From Caballeronia glathei (lineage in GTDB: Bacteria; Pseudomonadota; Gammaproteobacteria; Burkholderiales; Burkholderiaceae): 64,000 nucleotides of DNA. How positions within the stretch are numbered: the first letter of the stretch is position 1; every line of letters starts with the position of its first letter. This document shows positions 37,353 to 47,007 of the stretch, one piece after another. The position numbers and the translations under genes are program-made. The notes under the pieces are model-generated. The model was given only the letters and a program-made list of their open reading frames with translations, searched no databases and was not told the origin of the DNA. The stretch lies in the NCBI RefSeq assembly GCF_000698595.1, contig NZ_JFHC01000001.1, positions 124,001-188,000 of the forward strand, given 5' to 3'.

Positions 37353-37934
37353 ATGATCGGTCGCATCGCCGGCGTTCTGCTGGAAAAAAACCCGCCGCAC
37401 CTGCTCGTCGACTGCAACGGCGTCGGCTATGAAATCGCGGTGCCGATGAGCACGTTCTACAACCTGCCGCACAACGGCGAAAAAGTCGTGCTGCTCACGC
37501 AGCTGATCGTGCGCGAGGACGCCCATCTGCTCTACGGCTTCGGCACGCAGCAGGAGCGCACGACGTTTCGCGAGCTGCTGAAGATCAGCGGCATCGGCGC
37601 GCGGATGGCGCTCGCCGTGCTATCCGGCATGAGCGTGCAGGAACTCGCGCAGGCCGTGACGCTGCAGGACGCGGCGCGCCTGACGCGCACGCCCGGCATC
37701 GGCAAGAAGACGGCCGAGCGGTTGCTGCTCGAACTGAAAGGCAAGCTGGGCGCCGATCTGGGCGCGGCGGCGGGCGCGGTATCGGCGTCGGATCACGCGG
37801 GCGACATTCTGAACGCGCTGCTGGCATTGGGTTACTCCGAGAAGGAAGCGCTTGCCGCGGTCAAGAACATTCCGGCCGGCACCGGGGTGTCGGAAGGCAT
37901 CAAGCTTGCGTTGAAGGCGCTGTCGAAGAGCTAG
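37353..37934 (+). CDS. ruvA: Holliday junction DNA helicase RuvA
   Basis: A 193-residue protein that forms a tetramer on the four-way junction and loads RuvB. The N-terminal OB-fold ([21 protein letters not shown]), two helix-hairpin-helix motifs ([18 protein letters not shown] and [16 protein letters not shown]) and the C-terminal RuvB-binding domain ([15 protein letters not shown]) are in order. Normal length. Confidence 0.97.
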   Translation: MIGRIAGVLLEKNPPHLLVDCNGVGYEIAVPMSTFYNLPHNGEKVVLLTQLIVREDAHLLYGFGTQQERTTFRELLKISGIGARMALAVLSGMSVQELAQAVTLQDAARLTRTPGIGKKTAERLLLELKGKLGADLGAAAGAVSASDHAGDILNALLALGYSEKEALAAVKNIPAGTGVSEGIKLALKALSKS

Positions 37935-38000
37935 TAGAAGAGCGGGAAGGCCCAGCTTCTCACGGCTGCAGGCGGCGCGAAACCCGGCCATTTGGCCAGC

Positions 38001-38028
38001 TTTGCGCAAGTGGGGCACGCGGTACAAT
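38001..38028 (+). promoter_or_regulatory. Candidate ruvB promoter
   Basis: TTTGCG, a 16-bp spacer and TACAAT, ending 6 bp before the ruvB ATG. The short leader argues that the true start of transcription is very near the codon, so ruvB may have its own weak promoter in addition to read-through. Confidence 0.35.
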
Positions 38029-38034
38029 CGAACC

Positions 38035-39093
38035 ATGATCGAAACCGACAAACTCGCCGCCGAACGCATCATCTCGGCCACGCCCGTCTCGCCGAACGAG
38101 GAAGCGTTCGAGCGCGCCTTGCGTCCCCGCCAGCTCGACGAATACGTCGGGCAGGAAAAGGTCCGCGGCCAGCTCGAAATCTTCATCGAAGCCGCGAAGC
38201 GGCGTTCCGAAGCGCTCGACCACGTGCTGCTGTTCGGCCCGCCGGGCCTCGGCAAGACCACGCTCGCACATATCATCGCGCGTGAAATGGGCGTGAATCT
38301 GCGGCAGACGTCGGGGCCGGTGCTGGAGCGCGCGGGCGACCTGGCGGCGCTGCTCACGAATCTGGAAGCGAACGACGTGCTGTTCATCGACGAAATCCAC
38401 CGGCTCTCGCCGGTCGTCGAGGAAATCCTGTATCCGGCGCTCGAGGATTATCAGATCGACATCATGATCGGCGAAGGGCCGGCCGCGCGCAGCGTGAAGC
38501 TCGACTTGCAGCCGTTCACGCTCGTCGGCGCCACCACGCGCGCCGGCATGCTCACCAATCCGCTGCGCGACCGTTTCGGCATCGTCTCGCGGCTCGAGTT
38601 CTACAACGCGAGCGAACTGGCTCGCATCGTCACGCGGTCGGCGTCGCTGCTGAAGGCGGAGATCGTGCCGGAAGGGGCGCTCGAGATCGCAAAGCGCTCG
38701 CGCGGCACGCCGCGAATCGCGAACCGCCTGCTGCGGCGCGTGCGCGACTTCGCCGAGGTGAAGGCGGACGGCAACATCACGGCGCAGGTTGCGGACGCGG
38801 CGCTGAAAATGCTCGACGTCGATCCGGTCGGCTTCGACCTGATGGACCGCAAGCTGCTGGAAGCGATCCTGCACAAGTTCGACGGCGGCCCCGTCGGCGT
38901 CGACAACCTCGCGGCGGCGATCGGCGAGGAACGCGACACGATCGAAGACGTGCTCGAGCCTTATCTGATCCAGCAGGGTTTTTTGCAGCGCACGCCGCGC
39001 GGACGCGTAGCGACGTTGCTGACGTACCGCCATTTCGGCCTCGCCGCACCCGACGCAGGCCCGATTCGCGACCTCTGGGACGCGAAAGGCTGA
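38035..39093 (+). CDS. ruvB: Holliday junction DNA helicase RuvB
   Basis: A 352-residue AAA+ motor that drives branch migration with RuvA. Walker [13 protein letters not shown] lies near residue 68, Walker [12 protein letters not shown] near residue 118, the sensor [18 protein letters not shown] near residue 166, and a C-terminal winged helix follows. The ATG at 38035 ([14 protein letters not shown]) is the family start, 100 bp after ruvA. It converges on the phosphatase gene with a 24-bp gap. Confidence 0.97.
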   Translation: MIETDKLAAERIISATPVSPNEEAFERALRPRQLDEYVGQEKVRGQLEIFIEAAKRRSEALDHVLLFGPPGLGKTTLAHIIAREMGVNLRQTSGPVLERAGDLAALLTNLEANDVLFIDEIHRLSPVVEEILYPALEDYQIDIMIGEGPAARSVKLDLQPFTLVGATTRAGMLTNPLRDRFGIVSRLEFYNASELARIVTRSASLLKAEIVPEGALEIAKRSRGTPRIANRLLRRVRDFAEVKADGNITAQVADAALKMLDVDPVGFDLMDRKLLEAILHKFDGGPVGVDNLAAAIGEERDTIEDVLEPYLIQQGFLQRTPRGRVATLLTYRHFGLAAPDAGPIRDLWDAKG

Positions 39094-39117
39094 GGCCGCC
39101 CGCGCAATGAAGGACGG

Positions 39118-39777
39118 CTAGGCTGTCTTGCGGAAGCTGTCGTCGCTGCTGCCCGCCGACAGATGCGCGATGTCGCCCCACGACACGACCCTTGCCGCGC
39201 CGTTCTCGTATTCCACGACGTTGATGCTGCAGTTGAGCAGCGGCCAGTTGCGCGCCTCCTGCAGCGGGAGGCGCATCGCGAATCGATAGATGCAGTCGAG
39301 CACGCCGCCATGCGCGACGCAAGCGATGCGCCCGCCCGGATGCGCGGCCACGATCGGCTCGACCGCGTGCAGCACGCGGTGATAGAACACCCGCTGCGAC
39401 TCCCCGCCCGGCGGCGCGAAACCGGGGTCGCGCGTCTGCCACTCCACATATTCCTCAGGGAATTTTTCGTTGATTTCGTCGCTGTCGTGACCCTGGAACG
39501 CGCCGTAGGAGCGTTCGCGCAAGCCTTCGCTCAAAGAGAACGGCATGCCGAGCGCATCGGCGAACGGACGCGCCGTCTGCTGCGCGCGCTGCAGGTCGCT
39601 CGAATAGACCGCATCGAGGCGCGCGCCGCCTTCCGAGTCGCGCATCAGACGGCGCGCAAGCTGCTCCGCCTGCTCGAACCCCGTGCCGGACAGCGGAATG
39701 TCGACGTGTCCCTGAATGCGTTTGATGCGGTTCCAGTCGGTTTCGCCGTGCCGGATGAAGAGGATCTGAGTAGTCAT
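39118..39777 (-). CDS. Histidine phosphatase family protein (GpmB-like)
   Basis: A 219-residue phosphatase of the phosphoglycerate-mutase superfamily. The phosphohistidine motif is FIRHGETDWNRIKRIQGH at residues 7-24, the proton-donor Glu is in LRERSYGAFQGHD, and the second histidine is in CVAHGGVLDCIYR near residue 155. It may be a cofactor-independent sugar phosphatase rather than a true mutase. It is the last gene of tyrS-dtd-phosphatase on the minus strand. Confidence 0.9.
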   Translation of the reverse strand: MTTQILFIRHGETDWNRIKRIQGHVDIPLSGTGFEQAEQLARRLMRDSEGGARLDAVYSSDLQRAQQTARPFADALGMPFSLSEGLRERSYGAFQGHDSDEINEKFPEEYVEWQTRDPGFAPPGGESQRVFYHRVLHAVEPIVAAHPGGRIACVAHGGVLDCIYRFAMRLPLQEARNWPLLNCSINVVEYENGAARVVSWGDIAHLSAGSSDDSFRKTA

Positions 39778-39822
39778 GTACGCGGTATGTTGAGTCCGGG
39801 GGCCGAATGAATCACGGCAGGA

Positions 39823-40281
39823 TCACGGCCGAACCTGCAGCCAGAACGTGACCGGACCGTCGTTGACGAGCGACACCTGCATGTCCGCGCCGAACTCGCC
39901 CGTTTCGACGACCGGATGCTTTGTGCGCGCCTGCCCGACGAAATAGTCGAAGAGCCGCCTGCCCTCGTCGGGAGGAGCGGCCGGGGTGAAGCTCGGGCGC
40001 AGGCCGTTCGACGTATCGGCGGCGAGCGTGAATTGCGAGACGAGCAGCACGCCGCCCGCCTGCCCCGCGCCGTCGATGTTCTGCACGGACAGGTTCATCT
40101 TGCCCGCCGCGTCGCTGAACACGCGGTACGCGAGCATCTTCGCGAGCAGCTTGTCGGCAGCGGCCTCGGTGTCGCCGCGCTCAGCGCAGACGAGCGCGAG
40201 CAGGCCCGCGCCGATCGCGCCGGTCACGCGGTCGTCCACGCGCACTTCCGCGCGCCGGACCCGCTGGATGAGCGCGATCAC
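39823..40281 (-). CDS. dtd: D-aminoacyl-tRNA deacylase
   Basis: A 152-residue enzyme that hydrolyses D-amino acids (and Gly-tRNA(Ala)) wrongly attached to tRNA. The start [19 protein letters not shown], the SQFTLAAD motif near residue 82 and the chirality-proofreading NDGPVTFWL near the C-terminus are all present. It lies 3 bp downstream of tyrS. This fits the role, since TyrRS is the classic enzyme that charges a D-amino acid. Confidence 0.96.
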   Translation of the reverse strand: MIALIQRVRRAEVRVDDRVTGAIGAGLLALVCAERGDTEAAADKLLAKMLAYRVFSDAAGKMNLSVQNIDGAGQAGGVLLVSQFTLAADTSNGLRPSFTPAAPPDEGRRLFDYFVGQARTKHPVVETGEFGADMQVSLVNDGPVTFWLQVRP

Positions 40282-40284
40282 CGC

Positions 40285-41541
40285 TTATGCCGTCAGCGTG
40301 ACGCGCGCAAAGCGGCGCTTGCCGACCTGCACCACGAATTCGCCGGCTTCGACCTTCAGCGCCTTGTCGGAGACGGTCGCCCCGTCGATCTTCACGCCGC
40401 CCTGCTCGATGTTGCGCAGCGCTTCGCTCGTCGACGGCACGAGCCCCGCCTGCTTGAGCAGTTGCCCGATCGCGACCGGCGCGCCCGCGAGCGTGACCGA
40501 GGGAATATCGTCCGGCACGCCGCCCTTCGCGCGCAGGTTGAAATCGTCGAGCGCGCGCTCGGCGTCCGCCGCCGAGTGGAAGCGCGCGACCATTTCCTTG
40601 CCGAGCATCACCTTGAAGTCCCGCGGATTGCGCCCGCCCTCGGCTTCCTTCCTGAACTGCGCGATTTCCTCGATGCTGCGGAACGACAGCAGCTCGAAAT
40701 AGCGCCACATCAGGGTGTCGGAGATGCTCATCAGCTTGCCGAACATCTCGGCCGGCTTCTCGCTGATGCCGATGTAGTTGTTCTTCGACTTCGACATCTT
40801 CTCGACGCCGTCGAGTCCTTCCAGCAGCGGCATCGTGAGAATGCACTGCTGCTCCTGGCCGTACTGCTTCTGCAGTTCGCGGCCGACCAGCAGGTTGAAC
40901 TTCTGGTCGGTGCCGCCGAGCTCGAGGTCGGCGTTGAGCGCGACCGAGTCGTAGCCCTGCATCAGCGGGTACAGGAACTCGTGAATCGAGATCGGCACGC
41001 CGCTCTGAAAACGCTTCGTGAAGTCTTCGCGCTCCAGAATCCGCGCGACGGTGTAGCGCGACGCGAGCTTGATCATGCCGTCGGCGCCGAGCGGCATCGA
41101 CCATTCGCTGTTGTAGCGGATCTCGGTTTTCTCGCGATCGAGCACGAGCGACGCCTGCTCGAAATACGTCTTCGCGTTCGATTCGATCTGCTCGCGCGTG
41201 AGCGGCGGGCGCGTTGCGTTGCGGCCGGACGGATCGCCGATCAGCGACGTGAAGTCACCGATCAGGAAAATCACGTGGTGCCCGAGATCCTGCAACTGGC
41301 GCATCTTGTTCAGCACGACCGTGTGGCCAATGTGGATGTCGGGCGCGGTCGGATCGAGACCGAGCTTGATGCGCAGCGGCTTGGCCGTGGCGGCGCTCCT
41401 CGCGAGCTTCTGCGCGAATTCGTCTTCGATCAGCAGTTCGTCGCACCCGCGCCTGGCGACGGCGAGCGCGGTGCGGACTTCGTCGGTGATGGGCAGAGCT
41501 TGCACGGCGGATGCGGCGGGTGCGTTGGAGTCTGTGGTCAT
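40285..41541 (-). CDS. tyrS: Tyrosyl-tRNA synthetase
   Basis: A 418-residue class I synthetase. It has the HIGH motif ([13 protein letters not shown] near residue 71), KMSKS ([14 protein letters not shown] near residue 242) and a C-terminal S4 RNA-binding domain (about residues 350-418). The ATG at 41541 ([18 protein letters not shown]) gives the normal length; an upstream extension of the frame is antisense spacer. It is cotranscribed with dtd and diverges from anmK. Confidence 0.97.
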   Translation of the reverse strand: MTTDSNAPAASAVQALPITDEVRTALAVARRGCDELLIEDEFAQKLARSAATAKPLRIKLGLDPTAPDIHIGHTVVLNKMRQLQDLGHHVIFLIGDFTSLIGDPSGRNATRPPLTREQIESNAKTYFEQASLVLDREKTEIRYNSEWSMPLGADGMIKLASRYTVARILEREDFTKRFQSGVPISIHEFLYPLMQGYDSVALNADLELGGTDQKFNLLVGRELQKQYGQEQQCILTMPLLEGLDGVEKMSKSKNNYIGISEKPAEMFGKLMSISDTLMWRYFELLSFRSIEEIAQFRKEAEGGRNPRDFKVMLGKEMVARFHSAADAERALDDFNLRAKGGVPDDIPSVTLAGAPVAIGQLLKQAGLVPSTSEALRNIEQGGVKIDGATVSDKALKVEAGEFVVQVGKRRFARVTLTA

Positions 41542-41915
41542 GCTTGCGGCTTTTGCAGTGAAGGTGGTTCGGTGGCTGACGCGGCGGACGTGGCCGACGT
41601 GACGTGGGGCGCACGTGCCGCTTCGTCTGCCGGCGGGGCGGCGGCGAAACGGCGGGCCGTCACGCGCGGACCGGATGACGCAGAAATGCGGCTTCTGGGC
41701 GTGCGAGACATTGCCCGCCGACGGCGCGGCATTCGCACGCAATTCCTTGTTCAGGCACAGGATTTTACGCGATGACGCCCCGCCGCGCCCTGTTTTTGGC
41801 CGTTCGCGCGGAATTCGCGAATGGCCTGCCGCATTTCTGTCCCACCTTAACGATTCGCCCCGATGCGCGGATAATCGCGCTTTACCGACAAAAACAGCAT
41901 CGACAGGAGGACAGC
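41542..41915. other. Divergent tyrS / anmK spacer
   Basis: A 374-bp gap with no supported gene. Open frames run through it on both strands, but they are Arg/Ala/Pro-rich composition artefacts. It holds the anmK promoter candidate at 41847-41875; the tyrS promoter was not located. Confidence 0.6.
41847..41875 (+). promoter_or_regulatory. Candidate anmK promoter
   Basis: TTAACG, 17-bp spacer, GATAAT, 40 bp before the chosen start. Confidence 0.55.
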
Positions 41916-43067
41916 GTGGCTCGAAAAACCGAGGCGATGGAGACCGGCAAGGCGGACGGCGTGTACTTCGGTTTGATGTCCGGCACGAGCATGGACGGCG
42001 TGGACGGCGTCGCCGTCCAGTTCACGACAGGCAAGCCGCCCGTCGTGCTCGGCGAAGCGCACGTCAGTTTCTCCAAAGGACTGCGCGACGCGCTTTTCGC
42101 GCTGCAGGCGCCCGGCGACAACGAACTGGAGCGCGAGGCGATCGCAGCGAACGCGCTCGCAACGCGCTACGCCGTGTGCTGCCATGAATTGCAGAGCATG
42201 AGCGGCTACTCGGCGGCGAAGGTGCGCGCGATCGGCGTGCACGGCCAGACGGTGCGGCATCGGCCGGAAAAGGGCTATACGCGGCAGATCAACAATCCGG
42301 CGCTCCTCGCCGAAATGACGAACATCGACGTGATCGCCGACTTCCGCAGCCGCGACGTCGCGGCGGGCGGCCAGGGCGCGCCGCTCGTACCGGCGTTTCA
42401 TGCGACCGTGTTTGGCGCGCCGGGCGAAACGCGGGTCGTCTGCAATCTCGGGGGCATCAGCAACATTACGATCCTGTCGGCGAATGGCAGCGTGCGCGGC
42501 TTCGATTGCGGTCCGGCGAACGCGCTCCTCGACGAATGGGCGCATCGTCATCTGAAAAGACCCTTCGACGAAGGCGGTCAATTCGCGGCGCAGGGCCAGG
42601 TGCACCGGCCGCTGCTGAACGCGCTGCTCGACGAACCCTTTTTCGAGCAGCCGCCGCCGAAAAGCACCGGGCGCGACCTGTTCAATCCGCCATGGCTCGA
42701 TGCGAAGCTCGCGGCGTTCGCGGGTCTTTCGCCCGAAGACGTGCAGGCGACACTCGTCGCGTTGACGGCGGTGAGCATCGCGCGGGAAATCGAGCGGCAC
42801 GCCTCCGACGCCCGCGCGGTCTACGTGTGCGGCGGCGGCGCGCGCAATCCGGTGCTGATGGGCGCGATCCAGCAGGCGCTCGAGGAAAGCGGGGTGTCGG
42901 GTGTCCCGGTGATGACGACCGAAGCCCTAGGCGTGCCGCCGCATCAGGTGGAGGCGCTGGCATTCGCCTGGCTTGCAATGCGCTGCGTCGCCCGCGAGCC
43001 GGGCAATCTCGCCTCGGTGACGGGCGCCGCGGGCGAGCGTGTGCTGGGCGCGGTCTATCCGCATTGA
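41916..43067 (+). CDS. anmK: Anhydro-N-acetylmuramic acid kinase (GTG start)
   Basis: A 383-residue sugar kinase that opens and phosphorylates anhydroMurNAc released in cell-wall recycling. The N-terminal [17 protein letters not shown], the [11 protein letters not shown] motif, [12 protein letters not shown] and the C-terminal [17 protein letters not shown] are typical. A GTG at 41916 has AGGAGG 5 bp upstream and is preferred; the first in-frame ATG (41937) lacks a good site and would trim 7 residues. It is followed by a bidirectional terminator shared with erpA. Confidence 0.95.
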   Translation: MARKTEAMETGKADGVYFGLMSGTSMDGVDGVAVQFTTGKPPVVLGEAHVSFSKGLRDALFALQAPGDNELEREAIAANALATRYAVCCHELQSMSGYSAAKVRAIGVHGQTVRHRPEKGYTRQINNPALLAEMTNIDVIADFRSRDVAAGGQGAPLVPAFHATVFGAPGETRVVCNLGGISNITILSANGSVRGFDCGPANALLDEWAHRHLKRPFDEGGQFAAQGQVHRPLLNALLDEPFFEQPPPKSTGRDLFNPPWLDAKLAAFAGLSPEDVQATLVALTAVSIAREIERHASDARAVYVCGGGARNPVLMGAIQQALEESGVSGVPVMTTEALGVPPHQVEALAFAWLAMRCVAREPGNLASVTGAAGERVLGAVYPH

Positions 43068-43097
43068 ATCTGTCCGCATCGAGCGTCGATCCCGCAA

Positions 43098-43130
43098 TAA
43101 AAAACGGAGCCCGCAGGCTCCGTTCTGTTT
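43098..43130. terminator. Bidirectional terminator anmK / erpA
   Basis: An 8-bp stem ACGGAGCC / GGCTCCGT around CGCA, with A-rich and T-rich flanks, between the convergent genes. Confidence 0.85.
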
Positions 43131-43148
43131 ACCGCAGTTGGTCCGGAA

Positions 43149-43514
43149 TCAGACCGAGAACGACGACCCGCAACCGCAGGTGGTCGTCGCGTTCGGGTTC
43201 TTGATCACGAACTGCGCGCCGTTGAGATCGTCCTTATAGTCGATCTCCGCGCCGACGAGATATTGATAGCTCATCGAGTCGACCAGAAGCTGGACGCCGC
43301 TCTTGTCCATCACGGTGTCGTCTTCGTTGACGGCTTCGTCGAACGTGAAGCCATACTGGAAACCCGAGCAGCCGCCGCCTTGCACGAACACGCGCAGCTT
43401 CAGGTCCGGATTGCCTTCTTCGTCAATCAGTTGCTTGACCTTGTCGGCGGCCGCGTCGGTGAAGACGAACGGCATCGGCATTTCGGTCGTGGGGGTGTCT
43501 GTGACAGCGTTCAT
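43149..43514 (-). CDS. erpA: Iron-sulfur cluster insertion protein ErpA
   Basis: A 121-residue A-type carrier that hands iron-sulfur clusters to target enzymes such as those of isoprenoid synthesis. The three cluster cysteines are C49 ([10 protein letters not shown]), C113 and C115 ([11 protein letters not shown]). An N-terminal extension ([15 protein letters not shown]) is typical of betaproteobacteria. It lies downstream of rplM-rpsI, a conserved neighbour pair, but the rpsI terminator suggests it has its own promoter. Confidence 0.96.
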   Translation of the reverse strand: MNAVTDTPTTEMPMPFVFTDAAADKVKQLIDEEGNPDLKLRVFVQGGGCSGFQYGFTFDEAVNEDDTVMDKSGVQLLVDSMSYQYLVGAEIDYKDDLNGAQFVIKNPNATTTCGCGSSFSV

Positions 43515-43623
43515 TCGAACTCTCCAATTAAGCTTCTACTCGTCATTGTAGGGCCGATCTCAATATCGTGCTGGAAGTCCATAAAATCAATGGGCTATAC
43601 CGCACGACGCGCGCCGGGAAATG

Positions 43624-43656
43624 AAAAAGCCGCCAGCGCATGGCGCGGGCGGCTTT
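43624..43656 (-). terminator. Terminator of rplM-rpsI
   Basis: On the minus strand a stem GCCGCC / GGCGGC with an internal GCGC pairing is followed by TTTTTC, 43 bp after rpsI. Confidence 0.85.
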
Positions 43657-43698
43657 TCGCGACAGCTTCGCAAGACGGGCGAAGCGCGCGCATACGGC

Positions 43699-44091
43699 TT
43701 AACGCTTCGAGAATTGCTTCCTGCGGCGTGCCTTGTGGAAACCGACCTTCTTACGTTCCACTTCACGCGCGTCACGCGTGACGAAGCCGGCGTTCGACAG
43801 CTGCGACTTGAGCGTAGCGTCGTAGTCCATCAGCGCGCGGGTGATGCCGTGGCGAACCGCACCGGCCTGACCCGTTTCACCGCCGCCCGACACGTTGACC
43901 TTGATGTCGAACGTGGCAGCGTGGTTCGTGAGTTCCAGCGGCTGGCGCACGATCATCAGCGACGTTTCACGCGAGAAGTAATCAGCGATGGGCTTGCCGT
44001 TGACAACGATGTCGCCCTTGCCTGCCTTGATGAAGACACGTGCGACGGCGCTCTTGCGGCGGCCCGTACCGTAGTTCCAGTTACCGATCAT
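43699..44091 (-). CDS. rpsI: 30S ribosomal protein S9
   Basis: A 130-residue ribosomal protein. It has the typical start ([15 protein letters not shown]), the [23 protein letters not shown] motif and the basic tail ending [17 protein letters not shown], which reaches the P-site tRNA. It is 11 bp downstream of rplM in the universal rplM-rpsI operon. Confidence 0.98.
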   Translation of the reverse strand: MIGNWNYGTGRRKSAVARVFIKAGKGDIVVNGKPIADYFSRETSLMIVRQPLELTNHAATFDIKVNVSGGGETGQAGAVRHGITRALMDYDATLKSQLSNAGFVTRDAREVERKKVGFHKARRRKQFSKR

Positions 44092-44102
44092 GTGGGCTCC
44101 CC

Positions 44103-44531
44103 TTAGATCTCGAGCGCTTTAGGCTGTTGAGCCGTATGCGGATGCGTTGCGTCTGCGTAGACCTTCAGCTTCTTGATCATCGCGTAGCCGAGCGGACCCT
44201 TCGGCAGCATGCCCTTGACCGCCTTCTCGAGCGCGCGGCCCGGGAAGCGTTCCTGCATCTTGCCAAACGTCGTTTCGTAGATGCCGCCCGGGTAGCCCGA
44301 GTGACGATAGTACTTCTTGTCCGTGGTCTTGTTGCCCGTGACCTTCAGCTTGCCGGCGTTGATGATGATGATGAAATCACCAGTGTCGACGTGCGGGGTG
44401 AACTCGGGTTTGTGCTTGCCGCGAAGACGGCGTGCCACTTCGCTGGCGACACGGCCGAGAATCTTATCCGTCGCGTCAATCACGTACCATTCACGCGTCA
44501 CCTCTTGGGCTTTTGCGGAAAACGTCTTCAT
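44103..44531 (-). CDS. rplM: 50S ribosomal protein L13
   Basis: A 142-residue ribosomal protein, exactly the family length with the ATG at 44531 ([22 protein letters not shown]). The conserved [27 protein letters not shown] and [20 protein letters not shown] are present. L13 binds 23S rRNA early in assembly. It is led by a strong promoter about 118 bp upstream of the start. Confidence 0.98.
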   Translation of the reverse strand: MKTFSAKAQEVTREWYVIDATDKILGRVASEVARRLRGKHKPEFTPHVDTGDFIIIINAGKLKVTGNKTTDKKYYRHSGYPGGIYETTFGKMQERFPGRALEKAVKGMLPKGPLGYAMIKKLKVYADATHPHTAQQPKALEI

Positions 44532-44648
44532 GATCGATCCAAAAATTAACTGTGCCCTTAATGTCCCGCTTGTATGAATGTTGCGCATCGAGGCGCGTGC
44601 AGGCTCTCCCTGGTTCCCTCCGCGGGCATGGTGCGAAGAGAACTTTGA

Positions 44649-44678
44649 ATTATAAGGGGATTTTCGGTGCCGAGTCAA
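44649..44678 (-). promoter_or_regulatory. Promoter of rplM-rpsI
   Basis: On the minus strand: TTGACT (44673-44678), 18-bp spacer, TATAAT (44649-44654). Near-consensus, as expected for a ribosomal-protein operon; leader of about 110 nt. Confidence 0.85.
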
Positions 44679-44763
44679 AACCTGCGATGTTTCTTGCAGT
44701 CGAGCCGCTTTTTAGCGGCCGTCAGGGGAGAAACGCTGGCAAAGCAAGCAAAAACCCCGGGCG

Positions 44764-44794
44764 AAAAAAAGCCCGAGCATCTGAGGCTCGGGCT
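44764..44794 (-). terminator. Intrinsic terminator of the small RNA
   Basis: Stem AGCCCGAGC / GCTCGGGCT with a 7-nt loop and T7 on the minus strand. No protein gene upstream needs it, which is what points to a small-RNA gene. Confidence 0.9.
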
Positions 44795-44856
44795 TAAATC
44801 CACCAAAGGAGGAGGTGGAGGAGACGCGGTAGATTTGTCGAACTGCGACAACCAAT
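44764..44856 (-). ncRNA. Predicted trans-acting small RNA with anti-Shine-Dalgarno loop
   Basis: A predicted transcript of about 93 nt, read on the minus strand. Hairpin 1 is a perfect 6-bp stem TTGTCG / CGACAA with a 5-nt loop (44835-44851). Next comes a C/U-rich strand, then hairpin 2, a 5-bp stem CCACC / GGTGG whose 9-nt loop is UCCUCCUUU (44800-44818). Hairpin 3 is a 9-bp GC stem followed by seven U's (44764-44794), an intrinsic terminator. Loop 2 and the CUCC just before it are complementary to AGGAGG-type ribosome-binding sites, so it could block translation. It has its own near-consensus promoter. An 82-codon frame crosses it, but that is proline-rich only because of the CCU repeats and is not believable as a protein. 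Confidence 0.75.
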
Positions 44857-44862
44857 GGTCAG

Positions 44863-44891
44863 AGTATAGACGCGCGATTGCTGCGAAGCAA
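44863..44891 (-). promoter_or_regulatory. Promoter of the small RNA
   Basis: TTGCTT (44886-44891), 17-bp spacer, TATACT (44863-44868) on the minus strand; expected start of transcription about 44856. Confidence 0.75.
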
Positions 44892-45189
44892 GAAAATTTG
44901 CATCGCGAAATCTGCTGCCACATTACGAAATAAATGCGATGCAGGGAAAAATTGATAAATCGTTTAAAATCAATTATTTAAGACCATGTCGAGCACGCCT
45001 TTGGGTCGAGTGCGCTCTCTAGAAGCCCTCCTCGACGACCTAGGGACATAACCGCGTAAAGGCCTTGAAACTCTCGCCTAAGCCGCCAAGTCAACCGGGA
45101 CATGCATCTACCCGCGACGATCGATTCCCGCGCAAAACGCTACAATGCGCTTTTGCAAAACAACGTCGCACACGCGCTGGAGCTCGAAC

Positions 45190-45612
45190 ATGGAGTGCAA
45201 AGTAAGCTGGATGGGACAGGACGGCATGGCGTTCGTCGCCGAAACCGGCAGCGGCCATCTGGTCACGATGGACGGCGCGCCCGAAGGCGGCGGCCGCGAC
45301 CTCGCGCCGCGTCCGATGGAAATGGTGCTGCTCGGCACCGGCGGCTGCACGGCCTATGACGTCGTGATGATCCTGAAGAAGAGCCGCCAGGAAATCGCCG
45401 GATGCTCGGTGACGCTCAAGGCCGAGCGCGCAAGCGAAGATCCGAAGGTATTCACCAAGATCCATTTCCACTTCACGGTGACGGGCAAGAACCTGAATCC
45501 GGCGACCGTCGAGCGCGCGATCACCCTGTCGCACGACAAATACTGCTCGGCGTCGATCATGCTCGCGAAAACGGCCGAACTCACGCATTCGTTCGATATC
45601 GTGGCCGGCTGA
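45190..45612 (+). CDS. OsmC/YhfA-family protein
   Basis: A 140-residue OsmC-fold protein. The two family cysteines are in LGTGGCTAYDVVMIL near residue 56 and LSHDKYCSASIMLAK near residue 118; in true OsmC and Ohr they reduce organic peroxides. The sequence is nearer the YhfA group, whose substrate is not settled. I chose the ATG at 45190 (MECKVSWMGQDGMAF); upstream codons in frame lack homology. It stands alone and is followed by a strong terminator. Confidence 0.9.
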   Translation: MECKVSWMGQDGMAFVAETGSGHLVTMDGAPEGGGRDLAPRPMEMVLLGTGGCTAYDVVMILKKSRQEIAGCSVTLKAERASEDPKVFTKIHFHFTVTGKNLNPATVERAITLSHDKYCSASIMLAKTAELTHSFDIVAG

Positions 45613-45636
45613 AGCGGGATCGCCGCGCCGGGAATG

Positions 45637-45673
45637 AAAAAAGCCGACGTCATCGCTGACGTCGGCTTTTTTT
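45637..45673. terminator. Bidirectional terminator, OsmC-like gene / rnpB
   Basis: A 16-bp stem AAAAAAGCCGACGTCA / TGACGTCGGCTTTTTT around TCGC. Ends the OsmC-like gene and, in reverse, the RNase P RNA. Confidence 0.93.
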
Positions 45674-45685
45674 ACGAATAACGAC

Positions 45686-46098
<413 letters not shown>

Positions 46099-46104
46099 GT
46101 ATCG

Positions 46105-46113
46105 ATTTTAGCA
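46105..46113 (-). promoter_or_regulatory. Extended -10 promoter of rnpB
   Basis: TGCTAAAAT on the minus strand, an extended -10 element 6-7 bp before the RNA start. No -35 consensus is seen 16-18 bp upstream. The TAA inside the hexamer is also the stop codon of the DUF3025 gene. Confidence 0.7.
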
Positions 46114-46986
46114 TGGGGGATCAATCGCCCCGCTTGAGCGGCCGCGGCGGCCGGAGCGAAACACCGACGTATCGTCGTAGAAAGACGGCGATTCGTTCTG
46201 CGCCCACCAGCCCGGCACACCCAGAACCGGAAGCGGCGTGAAATGGCGGCTGGTCGGCGATTCGCTCAGCAGCCGCGCCGATACCGCCTCGTCGAGCACG
46301 GACCGGCGTTCGTGATCGCTACAGGAGAAATAATCCGGCGACACATCCACGATCCACGCGTGACCCGTGCACGCCTTGTACGGTGCAACGAGCTTTTCCA
46401 GCAGCGCATGACCGAAGATGCGGGCCTCGCAGGATTGTCCCCATGCATCGCGGCGCGCCTGAAAGAGCGCGTGCCAGTCGAAACGCCGCAGCGCATCCGT
46501 CAGCGCCGGATCGGCACTGACGAACAGGACCGCATTTTCGTCGAAGAGAGTGAGCGCGTCGCGCAGGCTGCCGCGCGTCGCGCCGATGCCGTGTAACCCG
46601 ATTTCCGCCGCCTGCCTTGCGTTCAGCGCAGCCTTGATACGCGGATACTGAAGCCACATCGACCCGTTGAAGAAATCGTGCAGATTGTGCCGCGTCGGCA
46701 CGCAGCCGGTCGCCGCGATGTGTCCCTCATAGGAAGCGCCGGCCGGCAAATCGTCCTGGGCGATGAACGCGAGCGGCTGGCCGCGGCCCGTAGCGAGGGC
46801 GGCGAGCCGGGCGTCGTCGTTGAGCGTGCCGAGATACGGCGCGTAGCCCGCCAGCGCCGCCGACTGCCAGCGCCTGCCGCGCTCGACGAGCGGCGCGAGC
46901 CACGGCCGCGTCCAGTCGATGCGCGCGAACGCATCGCTTGCGTCCGCATGCAGGTGCGGACGCAGTACCGGAGCGCGTGCGGCCAT
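46108..46986 (-). CDS. DUF3025 domain protein
   Basis: A 292-residue protein of unknown function, matching the DUF3025 family by the segment GCVPTRHNLHDFFNGSMWLQYP and RIKAALNARQAAEI. It has no signal or membrane segment. It lies 21 bp downstream of pyrC on the same strand, so it is probably cotranscribed. Its stop codon lies inside the rnpB -10 box, so transcription of this gene passes into rnpB. Confidence 0.85.
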   Translation of the reverse strand: MAARAPVLRPHLHADASDAFARIDWTRPWLAPLVERGRRWQSAALAGYAPYLGTLNDDARLAALATGRGQPLAFIAQDDLPAGASYEGHIAATGCVPTRHNLHDFFNGSMWLQYPRIKAALNARQAAEIGLHGIGATRGSLRDALTLFDENAVLFVSADPALTDALRRFDWHALFQARRDAWGQSCEARIFGHALLEKLVAPYKACTGHAWIVDVSPDYFSCSDHERRSVLDEAVSARLLSESPTSRHFTPLPVLGVPGWWAQNESPSFYDDTSVFRSGRRGRSSGAIDPPC

Positions 46987-47007
46987 GTCGTCGCGCGCCG
47001 GGAAGCG

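Larger units (their letters stand above)
44532..45189. other. Long spacer holding the rplM promoter, a small-RNA gene and the OsmC-gene promoter
   Basis: A 658-bp stretch without a supported protein gene. From left to right: rplM leader and promoter (to 44678), the minus-strand small RNA (44764-44891 with promoter), and a 250-bp AT-rich then GC-rich region leading to the OsmC-like gene. That region contains an inverted repeat ATTGAT-N12-ATCAAT at 44951-44974 and a TACAAT at about 45140. Confidence 0.7.

Noticed and set aside
41542..41915. Small genes in the tyrS/anmK spacer
   Set aside because: Open frames on both strands lack ribosome-binding sites and have Arg/Ala/Pro composition.
44675..44923. 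An 82-codon minus-strand frame crossing the small-RNA locus
   Set aside because: Its proline run comes from the CCU-rich loop, it starts upstream of the promoter and runs through the terminator, and it has no ribosome-binding site or family match.
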